64,000 nucleotides of DNA from Lachnospiraceae bacterium (GCA_910574805.1 CAJTCV010000004.1:493-64492); one strand, 5' to 3'. Shown: positions 1-8,125, numbered from the stretch's first letter. Notes: generated by a model not told the origin, from the letters alone. Numbers and translations are program-made.

Positions 1-270
1 AGGATATTTGAGAGGAGCTGTCCTCAGTACGAGAGGACCGGGATGGACTGACCTCTGGTGTACCGGTTGTGATACCAATCGCATGGCCGGGTAGCCAAGT
101 CGGGAAGGGATAAACGCTGAAGGCATCTAAGCGTGAAGCCCCCCTCAAGATGAGATATCCCATTCTTTTAGGAAGTAAGACCCCTTGAAGACGACGAGGT
201 AGATAGGGCAGAGGTGGAAGTGCAGTAATGTATGGAGCTGACTGTCACTAATCGGTCGAGGGCTTATCCA
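1..270 (+). rRNA. 23S ribosomal RNA, 3' end (partial)
   Basis: This is the 3'-terminal part of a 23S rRNA; the gene runs in from before the window. The sarcin-ricin loop (AGTACGAGAGGACC, near 28-41) and the conserved terminal helices are readable, and the gene ends close to the GGCTTATCCA near 270. No 5S rRNA follows before the tRNA-Asn gene 95 bases downstream. The exact 3' end is approximate because the mature end depends on processing. Confidence 0.97.
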
Positions 271-364
271 GAAGGTTTGGAAGGTGAGGATGGAAAGTAG
301 AGAAGTGAGAAAGTGAGTATCTTTTTGAACTGTATGTGATTTTGAAGGTATATGCCTTTGATAA

Positions 365-436
365 TCCTCGATAGCTCAATGGTAGAGCACTCGGCTGTTA
401 ACCGAGTTGTTGTAGGTTCGAGCCCTACTCGGGGAG
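365..436 (+). tRNA. tRNA-Asn (GTT)
   Basis: A 72-nt cloverleaf with a 7-bp acceptor stem (TCCTCGA pairing with TCGGGGA, one T-G wobble), anticodon GTT in the loop CTGTTAA, and a T-loop GGTTCGAGCC. CCA is not encoded. It sits 94 bases behind the 23S gene and is probably cotranscribed with the rRNA operon; a terminator follows. Confidence 0.97.
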
Positions 437-490
437 TTTTTGTAAATTTATATGATTGTCTGATGCAGACAGAAGTTCCCGTTTTTGCAG

Positions 491-524
491 CCTTGCCTTT
501 CTGTAGAAGAAAAGCAGGGTTTTT
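491..524 (+). terminator. Rho-independent terminator of the rRNA/tRNA-Asn unit
   Basis: CCTTGCCTTTCT can pair with the segment ending AAAAGCAGGG in 11 of 12 positions, and a T-run (TTTTTG) follows directly. It lies between tRNA-Asn and the c-di-GMP gene, where the ribosomal operon would be expected to end. Confidence 0.7.
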
Positions 525-575
525 GTCGCTATTATGCAAAAATACAGATACAGGAAGATCAGAGGTGGTATGAGT

Positions 576-2660
576 ATGGAAGGCAGTAACAAACCAAAAA
601 TTTTAATCGCAGATGACTCAGAGATGAACCGTGCTATTTTGCAGGATATGCTGGAAAATGAGTACGAGATCCTGGAAGCGGAAAACGGAAAAGAAGCAGT
701 GGCAAAGCTTCAGCAGATGGGGTCGGAGATCGCGTTGCTTCTGCTTGATATCGTAATGCCGGAGATGGATGGCTTTGAAGTATTGACCATGATGAACAAG
801 TATCATTGGATCGATGACGTTCCTGTCATCATCATTTCTTCTGAAAGTTCCTCCACATATCTGGAACGTGCGTATGAGGCGGGCGTCACGGATTATATCA
901 GTCGTCCTTTTGATGATCTGATCGTGCATCGAAGGGTCATCAACACCATACTGCTCTACGCAAAGCAGAAGCGTCTCATGGGGCTGGTAGCGGATCAGAT
1001 CCTGGAGAAGGAGAAGCAGAGCAGCCTGATGATCGACATACTGAGCCATATTGTGGAATTTCGGAATGGTGAAAGCGGACTGCATACCCGCAATATTCAT
1101 ACAATTACAGAGCTCCTGCTCCGGCGTCTGGGACAGATGTCGGATAAATACCAGTTTTCCCATGAAGAGATTTCTGTGATCAGCACGGCTTCTGCGCTGC
1201 ACGACATCGGGAAGATTGCGATTCCGTCGGAGATCCTGAATAAACCGGGGAAGCTGACGGATGAGGAATATGCCATTATGAAGACGCATTCAGCAGTGGG
1301 AGATGCCATGCTGGAGCAGATTCCCTTTTATCAGGATGAAGCACTGGTGAAGGCGGCACGGGAGATCTGCCGCTGGCATCATGAGCGGTATGACGGCAGA
1401 GGCTATCCGGACGGGCTGAGGGGAGAGCAGATCCCCATATCGGCGCAGATTGTGGCGCTGGCGGATGTGTATGACGCGCTGACCAGTGAACGGGCGTATA
1501 AGAAGGCATTTTCCCATGAAAAAGCCATGGAGATGATTCTGAACGGGGAATGCGGTGCTTTCAGCGAGGAACTGCTGGGCTGTTTCCGGGATGTGGCTGA
1601 TGAGATGAGAATGGAACTGAAATCCAGAGCGGACCGGAAGGGGATCGACCAGATCGAGGTACGGAACATTACAGATGAGATCCTGCAGCATAAAGACCTG
1701 ACGACTTCAGAGAGAACCTTCCGTCTTCTGGAGCATGAACGTGCGAAATATGCCTTTTTCGCCTCCATGTCCAACGAGATTCAGTTTGAATATTCTGTGG
1801 ATCCTCCCATGGTTACCGTTTCCGAATGGGGGGCGCAGCAGCTGGGGATCAAGGAAATCATCATGGACCCGCTCCATGACGAAGAGCTCCTGCGGATCAT
1901 CGGAGAAGAAGGGCAGGGAGAACTGTCAAAGAAGCTTCATGCCACCACTCCGGAGAATCCGGTGATCGAACATACGTGCAAACTGCATCTGGGAGATGAG
2001 GTCCGCTGGTATCGTGTCATATGCCGCGCTACCTGGTCTTCGGATGAACCGGCGGAATATATGGGCACCATCGGAAAAGCGGTGGATGTGCACACGGAGC
2101 ATACAAGGATGAGCGATCTGGAACGCAGGGCGTCCCATGACGGGCTTACAGGGCTTTTAAACCGGTCCAAGGCAGAAAAGATGATCCGGGAGCGTCTTAC
2201 CGAGCGTCCGGGGGGGAATTATGCACTGTTTATTATCGATCTTGATTATTTTAAGACGGCAAATGATCAGTACGGACATATTTTCGGCGATCGTGTACTG
2301 CAGCATCTGGCGGAGAAGCTGCAGCAGAGCGTCCGGAGCGGCGATATTGTGGCAAGGGTCGGCGGGGATGAGTTCCTGATCTTCCTAGAATACAAGGATG
2401 GATTTGAGATGGCGGTGGACCGTATCTTCCATACGCTCCGGGGAGAGTATGAGGGATTCAGGATGTCCGTCAGTATGGGTATTGCCCGGACCAATGGAGA
2501 TCTGGGAGATTATGAGACGTTGTTCCACTGCGCGGATCAGGCGCTGTATGCGGCAAAACGCGGAGGGCGCGGACAGTATAAGTTCTATGAAGACTCTATG
2601 AACGATACCCTTTCCGCAATCTCTCCCATCGATTGTGATCAAAAAGCGACGAGTGAATAA
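576..2660 (+). CDS. Response regulator with HD-GYP and GGDEF domains (c-di-GMP turnover)
   Basis: A 694-residue cytoplasmic signalling protein expected to make and/or break down cyclic di-GMP. Domains in order: receiver (about 5-125, phospho-acceptor D58 in LLLLDIVMPEMDG); HD-GYP phosphodiesterase (about 150-350, H209-D210 and G276-Y277-P278); a PAS-like linker (about 390-520); and diguanylate cyclase (about 525-680, intact GGDEF at 596-600). The conserved receiver lysine in the KPF motif is arginine here (SRPF, R110). The ATG at 576 was chosen because AGGTGG at 563-568 is seven bases upstream; the ATGs at 534 and 570 lack correct spacing. It is a single gene between two tRNA units with no paired histidine kinase nearby. 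The net activity cannot be told from sequence. Confidence 0.93.
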   Translation: MEGSNKPKILIADDSEMNRAILQDMLENEYEILEAENGKEAVAKLQQMGSEIALLLLDIVMPEMDGFEVLTMMNKYHWIDDVPVIIISSESSSTYLERAYEAGVTDYISRPFDDLIVHRRVINTILLYAKQKRLMGLVADQILEKEKQSSLMIDILSHIVEFRNGESGLHTRNIHTITELLLRRLGQMSDKYQFSHEEISVISTASALHDIGKIAIPSEILNKPGKLTDEEYAIMKTHSAVGDAMLEQIPFYQDEALVKAAREICRWHHERYDGRGYPDGLRGEQIPISAQIVALADVYDALTSERAYKKAFSHEKAMEMILNGECGAFSEELLGCFRDVADEMRMELKSRADRKGIDQIEVRNITDEILQHKDLTTSERTFRLLEHERAKYAFFASMSNEIQFEYSVDPPMVTVSEWGAQQLGIKEIIMDPLHDEELLRIIGEEGQGELSKKLHATTPENPVIEHTCKLHLGDEVRWYRVICRATWSSDEPAEYMGTIGKAVDVHTEHTRMSDLERRASHDGLTGLLNRSKAEKMIRERLTERPGGNYALFIIDLDYFKTANDQYGHIFGDRVLQHLAEKLQQSVRSGDIVARVGGDEFLIFLEYKDGFEMAVDRIFHTLRGEYEGFRMSVSMGIARTNGDLGDYETLFHCADQALYAAKRGGRGQYKFYEDSMNDTLSAISPIDCDQKATSE

Positions 2661-2753
2661 GAGCGGATCCGGGGCGGTTCTGCAGAGTGCAGGGCCGCTG
2701 TCCGGACAGCTTCAAAAATATGATAAAAAAGTTGAAAAAAGTGAAAATTTCTC

Positions 2754-2782
2754 TTGCCAAATATAAAAAAGTGTGATATTAT
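2754..2782 (+). promoter_or_regulatory. Sigma-A-type promoter of the tRNA array
   Basis: TTGCCA and TATTAT are separated by 17 bases in an AT-rich stretch, 54 bases before tRNA-Glu. A short hairpin (GACCGCC with GGCGGTC, about 2794-2819) lies in the leader. Confidence 0.65.
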
Positions 2783-2836
2783 GGTCAATGTTGAGACCGC
2801 CGGTCGCAGTTGGCGGTCATAATCAGTAAAAGAGAC

Positions 2837-2908
2837 GGCTCCATGGTCAAGCGGTTAAGACACCGCCCTTTCACGGCGGTAACAGGGGTTCAAATCCCCT
2901 TGGAGTCA
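2837..2908 (+). tRNA. tRNA-Glu (TTC)
   Basis: A 72-nt cloverleaf, acceptor GGCTCCA pairing with TGGAGTC, anticodon TTC in CCTTTCACG. No encoded CCA. First gene of a seven-tRNA array. Confidence 0.97.
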
Positions 2909-2930
2909 TTTGCTACAGGAAGCAGCATAC

Positions 2931-3003
2931 GCCGATGTGGCTCAATTGGCAGAGCAGCTGATTTGTAATCAGCAGGTTATCGGTTCGAGTCCGATCATCG
3001 GCT
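2931..3003 (+). tRNA. tRNA-Thr (TGT)
   Basis: A 73-nt cloverleaf, acceptor GCCGATG fully paired with CATCGGC, anticodon TGT in ATTTGTAAT. No encoded CCA. Confidence 0.97.
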
Positions 3004-3007
3004 TCCT

Positions 3008-3081
3008 GGACCCATAGCTCAGTTGGTTAGAGCTTCCGGCTCATAACCGGATGGTCCCGGGTTCGAGTCCCTGTGGGTCCA
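3008..3081 (+). tRNA. tRNA-Met (CAT), or tRNA-Ile2 with modified CAT
   Basis: A 74-nt cloverleaf, acceptor GGACCCA fully paired with TGGGTCC, anticodon CAT in GCTCATAAC. It is not an initiator, because the first acceptor pair is a normal G-C pair. Elongator Met and lysidine-modified Ile2 share this anticodon; Met is preferred but Ile2 cannot be excluded by eye. It starts only four bases after tRNA-Thr. Confidence 0.9.
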
Positions 3082-3102
3082 CTTTAAAACAGCATAGATT
3101 CT

Positions 3103-3176
3103 GGCCCGGTGGCTCAGCTGGTTAGAGCGCCGCCCTGTCACGGCGGAGGTCGTGGGTTCGAACCCCATCCGGGTCG
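3103..3176 (+). tRNA. tRNA-Asp (GTC)
   Basis: A 74-nt cloverleaf, acceptor GGCCCGG with CCGGGTC, anticodon GTC in CCTGTCACG, discriminator G as usual for Asp. No encoded CCA. Confidence 0.97.
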
Positions 3177-3211
3177 TTGAGGCGTAAGCCTTTGGATAAA
3201 TAATTACATAT

Positions 3212-3284
3212 GGGATCTTAGCTCAGCTGGGAGAGCATCTGCCTTACAAGCAGAGGGTCATAGGTTCGAGCCCTATAGGTCCCA
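3212..3284 (+). tRNA. tRNA-Val (TAC)
   Basis: A 73-nt cloverleaf, acceptor GGGATCT with AGGTCCC (one T-G pair), anticodon TAC in CTTACAAG. No encoded CCA. Confidence 0.97.
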
Positions 3285-3305
3285 TTACAGCGCTGTCTGT
3301 ATCGT

Positions 3306-3391
3306 GCCGGCGTGGCGGAACTGGCAGACGCACAGGACTTAAAATCCTGCGGGACTAATCTCCCGTACCGGTTCGATTCCGGTCGCCGGCA
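3306..3391 (+). tRNA. tRNA-Leu (TAA)
   Basis: An 86-nt class II tRNA with a long variable arm, acceptor GCCGGCG with CGCCGGC, anticodon TAA in CTTAAAAT. No encoded CCA. Confidence 0.97.
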
Positions 3392-3412
3392 TTTGTGTTT
3401 TATAAAAAATAT

Positions 3413-3486
<74 letters not shown>

Positions 3487-3492
3487 CTTGAG

Positions 3493-3523
3493 ACCATCTG
3501 TAGAATGCAGATGGTTTTATTTT
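3493..3523 (+). terminator. Rho-independent terminator of the tRNA array
   Basis: Perfect 8-bp stem ACCATCTG / CAGATGGT with a 7-base loop, followed by a T-rich tail (TTTATTTT), starting seven bases after tRNA-Arg. Confidence 0.88.
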
Positions 3524-3644
3524 GGTTATGCAGCGTTACACACAGCCGGGCGGAAGGATGTGAAGGGGCCCGGGAGCCGGATGTTTTTTTGAGCGTATCA
3601 GAGACGGGCCGGCTTTCTATCACGATCCTGGATCAGGAGGCAGA

Positions 3645-4082
3645 ATGGACAGACAGATATTTTTGGAGAATCTTAGAAGAGCATTGTATGGGAAGATCGA
3701 TGAGAGTGATCTGGCCGGACACATGAGATATTATGATGAATATATTTCTCAGGAAATACAGCAGGGGAAGAGCGAGCAGGAGGTTCTGAATGATCTGGGG
3801 GATCCCAGACTGATCGCGCGGACGATCATAGAGACATCCGGTGCGAAGACTGCCTGCAGGGAGTACACCGTGTCTGAGGAAGGAGAGGCGGATTCGCAGC
3901 CGGAATACCGGATCCGCCATCTGAACGGATGGCAGGCAAAGGCTGCGATGGCGGCTGTCCTGGCTGTGGTTTTTCTTTTGCTGGTGCTGCTTTTTCATAT
4001 TCTGGCGGCGCTTCTGCCTGCGTTGATCGTAATCAGCGTGATCGTGTGGGTGATCAGGCGGATCCGGGATCAGGCTCCATGA
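3645..4082 (+). CDS. HAAS (DUF1700) family membrane protein
   Basis: A 145-residue protein. Residues 1-65 form the helical HAAS signature (start MDRQIFLENL, then HMRYYDEYI and DLGDPRLIA), and two hydrophobic segments lie at about 104-125 and 125-140. HAAS proteins in Firmicutes often accompany PadR-type repressors and envelope-stress genes; no PadR gene is adjacent here, so the role is open. An AGGAGG site sits six bases before the ATG. It appears monocistronic: the next gene has its own promoter. Confidence 0.85.
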   Translation: MDRQIFLENLRRALYGKIDESDLAGHMRYYDEYISQEIQQGKSEQEVLNDLGDPRLIARTIIETSGAKTACREYTVSEEGEADSQPEYRIRHLNGWQAKAAMAAVLAVVFLLLVLLFHILAALLPALIVISVIVWVIRRIRDQAP

Positions 4083-4084
4083 AT

Positions 4085-4113
4085 TTGTGATTTTAAGAAA
4101 ATGCAGGTATAAT
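4085..4113 (+). promoter_or_regulatory. Promoter of the Ser/Asn-rich microprotein gene
   Basis: TTGTGA and TATAAT with a 17-base spacer. Transcription would begin near 4120, giving a leader of about 50 bases that contains the hairpin at 4137-4161. Confidence 0.65.
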
Positions 4114-4136
4114 TTTGGCCTGCAGGTCTCATACTA

Positions 4137-4162
4137 CTCCTGTAAATATTTATTACAGGAGG
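4137..4162 (+). promoter_or_regulatory. Hairpin that covers the ribosome binding site
   Basis: CTCCTGTAA (4137-4145) and TTACAGGAG (4153-4161) form a perfect 9-bp stem with a 7-base loop. The right arm contains most of the AGGAGG ribosome binding site (4157-4162) of the microprotein gene starting at 4172. Folding would hide the site, so translation could depend on temperature, an RNA-binding factor or a ligand. As double-stranded DNA the palindrome could equally be an operator. The structure is seen; the regulation is inferred. Confidence 0.6.
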
Positions 4163-4171
4163 TCATAGATC

Positions 4172-4321
4172 ATGAGTTCTAACAACACAAACAATTCTAC
4201 CAACATGACAAATGCAAACAATGCAAACAATGCGAAGAACAGCAGCTCCAAGAGCAGCAAGAGTTCCACTTCCAAGAGCTCTTCTTCCAAGAACGAAAGC
4301 TCTGACAACAGCAACTACTAA
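4172..4321 (+). CDS. Ser/Asn/Lys-rich low-complexity microprotein, 49 aa
   Basis: Starts MSSNNTNNSTNM and ends NESSDNSNY. Ser and Asn make up well over half of the residues; the rest is mainly Lys, Thr, Ala and a few acidic residues. There is no signal peptide, membrane segment or Cys, so the chain should be disordered and soluble. It is treated as a real gene because it has its own promoter (4085-4113), a full AGGAGG nine bases before the ATG, a stop, and a strong terminator 16 bases after the stop. I do not recognise a family. Possibilities include a spore or cell-surface associated small protein; the function is unknown. Confidence 0.75.
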   Translation: MSSNNTNNSTNMTNANNANNAKNSSSKSSKSSTSKSSSSKNESSDNSNY

Positions 4322-4337
4322 GAATGAATATACGGAG

Positions 4338-4368
4338 ACGGGGCGTGAGATTTTCTGCGCCCCGTTTT
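4338..4368 (+). terminator. Rho-independent terminator after the microprotein
   Basis: Perfect 8-bp stem ACGGGGCG / CGCCCCGT, 12-base loop, then TTTT. Confidence 0.87.
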
Positions 4369-4429
4369 CGTGTGCCCGGCTCTTCCCATGATGCATATAC
4401 TAACTAATAAGAGAAAAAAGGAAAAGATC

Positions 4430-4744
4430 ATGTCAGATATTGAAACAATCTCTGCAAAAGAAATCGATCGTTATATTTTTGACAAAACATATCTGCTGGT
4501 GGATGTGAGGATGCCGGCAGAGTATCGGAAGATGCATATCAAAGGCGCGGTCTGTATTCCCCATGAGTATCTTCTGCAGCGGGTCAGAGGACTGGGCGGC
4601 GTGATCCCGATCCTGTACTGCGACCGGGGCGGCCTGAGCATGCAGGCGGCGCGGGAACTGCAGGAACAGGGATACCGGGCCATATCCGTGGTGGGCGGGA
4701 TTCAGGCCTATCGCGGAAGATATCTGGAAAGGGATTCCAGATAG
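4430..4744 (+). CDS. Rhodanese-like domain protein
   Basis: A 104-residue single-domain rhodanese. The signature DVRMPAEYRKMHIKGA (about 25-40) precedes the active-site loop YCDRGGLS, whose cysteine would carry the persulfide, and the end matches VVGGIQAYRG. Such stand-alone rhodaneses shuttle sulfane sulfur in the cytoplasm; the acceptor is unknown. The start at 4430 follows AAAAGGAAAAG; an upstream in-frame ATG at 4370 has no ribosome binding site and lies in the terminator of the preceding gene. Confidence 0.9.
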   Translation: MSDIETISAKEIDRYIFDKTYLLVDVRMPAEYRKMHIKGAVCIPHEYLLQRVRGLGGVIPILYCDRGGLSMQAARELQEQGYRAISVVGGIQAYRGRYLERDSR

Positions 4745-4763
4745 AGGATGTGGCAGGAAATGA

Positions 4764-4792
4764 TTGACATTATCATGCGGTGCGGATAAGAT
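4764..4792 (+). promoter_or_regulatory. Promoter of the methyltransferase operon
   Basis: TTGACA and TAAGAT, 17-base spacer, 52 bases before the gene starting at 4845. Confidence 0.7.
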
Positions 4793-4844
4793 ATATTTAT
4801 TAAATTGCAAACAGATCAATATAAAATACCGGAGAGGGCAGCAG

Positions 4845-6044
4845 ATGAGCAGAACAGAGCTGATCGCTCCATGTCATTTTGGACTGGAAGCGGTCTTGAA
4901 GAAAGAGATCACGGATCTGGGCTATGAGATCATTCAGGTGGAGGATGGAAGGATCACCTTTGGAGGAGAGGAAGACGCAGTCAGCAGGGCCAATGTGTTT
5001 CTGCGGACGGCGGAACGGGTTCTTCTGAAGGTGGGAAAGATCAGGGCAGTTACCTTTGAAGAGCTTTTTGATAAAGTAAAGGATCTTCCATGGGAAGCGT
5101 ATATTCCTTCCGATGGCAGATTCTGGGTCGCAAAGGCTTCTTCCGTGAAAAGCAGGCTGTTCAGCCCGTCTGATATCCAGTCGATCGTCAAAAAGGCGAT
5201 TGTAGAGCGGCTGAAGACCGTATATCATGTGGAATGGTTTCCCGAGACAGGGGCTGAGTATCCGATTCGCGTCTCCTTTATGAAGGATGAGGCGACGATC
5301 TGCCTGGATACCACAGGCCTGTCTCTACATAAGAGAGGCTATCGGACGATGGTCAGCAAGGCGCCCATTAAGGAGACGCTGGCGGCTGCCCTGATCCTGC
5401 TCACCCCATGGAAAAAGGACCGCATTCTGGTGGATCCTTTCTGCGGAAGCGGAACATTTCCCATAGAGGCGGCCATGATCGCTGCGGATATGGCGCCGGG
5501 TATGAATCGTTCTTTTACAGCAGAAAACTGGACAAACATTCTGGGCAGGAAATACTGGTATCAGGCGGTGGATGAGGCCAACGACCGGATGGATCCAAAG
5601 GTGGAGACGGACATTCAGGGATATGACATGGATGCGGAGATCATAAAGGCGGCGAGGCAGAATGCAGCCGCGGCGGGGGTGGATCATCTGATTCATTTTC
5701 AGCCCCGGCCGGTCAGTGCGCTGAGCCATCCGAAAAAATACGGCTTTCTCATCAGCAATCCGCCGTATGGAGAGCGCCTGGAGGAAAAGGAACATCTGCC
5801 GGAGCTCTACAGAGAGATCGGGGCGCGTTTTCAGAGCCTGGACAGCTGGTCCATGTATCTGATCACCGGTTACGAGGACGCGGAGAAATATATAGGAAGA
5901 AAGGCGGATAAGAACCGGAAGATCTACAACGGAATGCTGAAGACCTATTACTATCAGTTTCTGGGGCCGAAGCCGCCCAGGAGAAGGCAGGGAATGCCCG
6001 GACAGGACCATCAGGGAGACGGAAGGAGACAGGGAGGATCATGA
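4845..6044 (+). CDS. THUMP-domain class I SAM-dependent RNA methyltransferase (RlmL/YpsC type)
   Basis: A 399-residue protein. A ferredoxin-like/THUMP region (about 1-155) binds RNA, and a Rossmann methyltransferase domain (about 165-380) has the SAM-binding DPFCGSGTFPIEA and the catalytic NPPYGERL. Family members methylate a guanine N2 in 23S rRNA (the position of E. coli G2445). Translation starts at 4845, six bases after GGAGAGGG. The last 20 or so residues are polar and disordered. It is first in a tight operon: its TGA overlaps the ATG of rdgB (ATGA). Confidence 0.92.
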   Translation: MSRTELIAPCHFGLEAVLKKEITDLGYEIIQVEDGRITFGGEEDAVSRANVFLRTAERVLLKVGKIRAVTFEELFDKVKDLPWEAYIPSDGRFWVAKASSVKSRLFSPSDIQSIVKKAIVERLKTVYHVEWFPETGAEYPIRVSFMKDEATICLDTTGLSLHKRGYRTMVSKAPIKETLAAALILLTPWKKDRILVDPFCGSGTFPIEAAMIAADMAPGMNRSFTAENWTNILGRKYWYQAVDEANDRMDPKVETDIQGYDMDAEIIKAARQNAAAAGVDHLIHFQPRPVSALSHPKKYGFLISNPPYGERLEEKEHLPELYREIGARFQSLDSWSMYLITGYEDAEKYIGRKADKNRKIYNGMLKTYYYQFLGPKPPRRRQGMPGQDHQGDGRRQGGS

Positions 6045-6643
6045 AAAAGCTCATATTTGCCACAGGAAATGAAGGGAAGATGAAAGAGGTGCGGATGATC
6101 CTCGCGGATCTGGATGTGGAGGTGCTCTCTCTGAAGGAAGCGGGAATCGAGGCTGAGGCGGAAGAAAACGGGGCCACCTTTGAGGAGAATGCGAAGATCA
6201 AAGCGGCGGAGATCATGAAGCGCTCGGGAGAGATTGTACTGGCAGATGACTCGGGGCTGGAGGTGGATGCTCTGAATAAAGAACCGGGGATCTATTCGGC
6301 CAGATATATGGGATATGATACGTCCTATCATATAAAGAACCAGAATCTGATCCGGCGTCTGGAAGGAAAGACCGGGAAGGAGCGGAGCGCCCGGTTTGTC
6401 TGTGCCATCGCCGCGGCATTTCCGGACGGAAGGGTGCTGACCACCAGAGGAACCATGGAAGGTGAGATCGGCTATGAAGAGCGGGGGGAAAATGGATTTG
6501 GCTATGATCCGATCTTTTATCTTCCGGAATACGGGTGTTATTCCGGTGAACTTCCACTGGAGGTGAAAAACAGCCTCAGCCACAGAGGGAAGGCCCTTCG
6601 TTTGATGAAAGAAGAATTGAGAAAGCTGAAAGAGGAACTGTGA
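6041..6643 (+). CDS. rdgB: XTP/dITP diphosphatase (RdgB/HAM1)
   Basis: A 200-residue house-cleaning enzyme that hydrolyses dITP, ITP and XTP to monophosphates, keeping deaminated purines out of DNA and RNA. Motifs: FATGNEGKMKEV (5-16), LADDSGLEVDAL (metal and substrate binding), GENGFGYDPIFY and the terminal LSHRGKAL. Length and motif order are normal. It overlaps the preceding gene by four bases and the phosphodiesterase by one, so the three genes are probably translated from one message. Confidence 0.96.
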   Translation: MKKLIFATGNEGKMKEVRMILADLDVEVLSLKEAGIEAEAEENGATFEENAKIKAAEIMKRSGEIVLADDSGLEVDALNKEPGIYSARYMGYDTSYHIKNQNLIRRLEGKTGKERSARFVCAIAAAFPDGRVLTTRGTMEGEIGYEERGENGFGYDPIFYLPEYGCYSGELPLEVKNSLSHRGKALRLMKEELRKLKEEL

Positions 6644-7161
6644 TGAAGATACTGATCGTCAGTGATACCCATGGCAGAGAGGAAAATCTGAAAAAGGCGC
6701 TGGATAAGAGCGGGCATATTGACCGGCTGATTCATCTGGGAGATGTGGAAGGCGCGGAGGAATATATCCGCACGCTGACGGATGCGCCGGTGAGCATGGT
6801 GGCGGGGAATAATGACTGGTACAGCGACCTTCCGGGAGAAGAGATTCTGACCATCGGCCGTTACCGGGCGCTTCTTACCCATGGACATCATTATTATGTG
6901 GGAGCGGGGCATGAGGGACTTATGGAACAGGCCACTTTGAAAAAGGTGGATATTGTCATGTACGGGCATACTCATTATCCCTGTCTGGTACATACGGAGG
7001 GGCTTACGATCCTCAATCCGGGCAGTCTGGCGCTTCCAAGGCAGGACGGGCATAAGCCCAGCTATATCCTGATGGAACTGGACCGGGAGGGTGAGGCTCA
7101 TTATCACATCTGTTATCTTGGCATGAAGCAGGAGCGGCGGTTCCTGTTCGGCAACTGGTAG
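6643..7161 (+). CDS. YfcE/MJ0936-type metallophosphoesterase
   Basis: A 172-residue protein with the metallophosphoesterase motifs in order: SDTHG (8-12), HLGDVEGAEE, GNND, THGHH, YGHTHYP and NPGSLALPR. The family are small Mn/Ni-dependent phosphodiesterases with broad activity on model substrates and poorly known natural targets. The start is the ATG at 6643 with AGAGGA six bases upstream; it shares one base with the rdgB stop (TGATG). This rdgB-phosphodiesterase order is common in Clostridia and Bacilli. Confidence 0.94.
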   Translation: MKILIVSDTHGREENLKKALDKSGHIDRLIHLGDVEGAEEYIRTLTDAPVSMVAGNNDWYSDLPGEEILTIGRYRALLTHGHHYYVGAGHEGLMEQATLKKVDIVMYGHTHYPCLVHTEGLTILNPGSLALPRQDGHKPSYILMELDREGEAHYHICYLGMKQERRFLFGNW

Positions 7162-7177
7162 GAGAGGGAGGCATTTT

Positions 7178-8101
7178 ATGGAATATCTGGTCATTGGAGC
7201 CGGAGGGACCGGAGGCTGTATCGGAGCATATATGACAGAAGCGGGGAAGGATGTGACGCTGATCGCAAGAGGCGCGCATCTGAAAGCCATGCAGGAGAAC
7301 GGCCTTCGTATGGAGACGACGAAAAAGGGAAATTACACGGTATATCCCGTGAAAGCATCGGATATGGAACATTATGACGGGCATCCGGATATCATCTTTG
7401 TCTGCGTCAAAGGTTATTCTCTGGAAGAGACGGTGCCCTTTATCCGCAGAGTTGCGAAGCCGGAGACGGTGGTCATACCGATATTGAATATCTACGGCAC
7501 CGGCGGCAGACTTCAGGAGCAGATGCCGGAACTTCTGGTGACAGACGGATGTATCTATATCGCAGGAGAGATCAAAGAGCCGGGGTGTCTGTGGCAGAAC
7601 GGAGATATTTTCCGGGTAGTGTTCGGCGTCCGGGAACCTTCGGAGTATCGGGAAGTTCTGGCGGAAGTGAAAAAGGATCTGGAGGACAGCGGCATCACAG
7701 CAGTGCTGTCTGAGCATATCCGACGGGATGCCCTGCAGAAATTTTCCTATGTGTCTCCGGCGGCGGCCTGTGGACAGTATTATGACGCCATGGCGGGGGA
7801 TATGCAGAAGCAGGGAGAGATCCGTGATACGTTCGCAGCGCTGATCCATGAGATTGATGTGCTGGCGAACGCCATGGGGATCTGTTTTGAGGCGGATATC
7901 GTACAGACGAACCTGGACATTCTGGACAGCCTGACGCCGGAGGCATCTACATCCATGCAGCGGGATGTGAAGAAAGGAAAGGCGTCGGAGATGGACGGGC
8001 TGATCTTTGAGGTGGTGCGCATGGGGCGGCAGTATGGAGTGGAGCTGCCGGTCTATGAGAAGATCGCGCGGAAGCTTCAGGAGGAAACTTTGAAGGGATA
8101 G
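7178..8101 (+). CDS. Ketopantoate reductase family (PanE/ApbA) oxidoreductase
   Basis: A 307-residue NAD(P)-dependent reductase. It has an N-terminal Rossmann motif GAGGTGGCIGAYM (7-19), then RGAHLKAM, and the C-terminal helical ApbA_C domain with KFSYVSP and EMDGLI. The family type reaction is 2-dehydropantoate to pantoate for coenzyme A synthesis, but Clostridia often hold several paralogues of uncertain substrate and no other pan gene is nearby, so only the family is called. GGAGAGGGAGG lies before the ATG; the 16-base gap from the phosphodiesterase gene suggests cotranscription. Confidence 0.88.
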   Translation: MEYLVIGAGGTGGCIGAYMTEAGKDVTLIARGAHLKAMQENGLRMETTKKGNYTVYPVKASDMEHYDGHPDIIFVCVKGYSLEETVPFIRRVAKPETVVIPILNIYGTGGRLQEQMPELLVTDGCIYIAGEIKEPGCLWQNGDIFRVVFGVREPSEYREVLAEVKKDLEDSGITAVLSEHIRRDALQKFSYVSPAAACGQYYDAMAGDMQKQGEIRDTFAALIHEIDVLANAMGICFEADIVQTNLDILDSLTPEASTSMQRDVKKGKASEMDGLIFEVVRMGRQYGVELPVYEKIARKLQEETLKG

Positions 8102-8125
8102 TATCAGCAGCCGGAAGAAAAGTTA

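Noticed and set aside
264-539. Minus-strand frame across tRNA-Asn
   Set aside because: Its peptide is a translation of the tRNA gene, a known annotation artefact.
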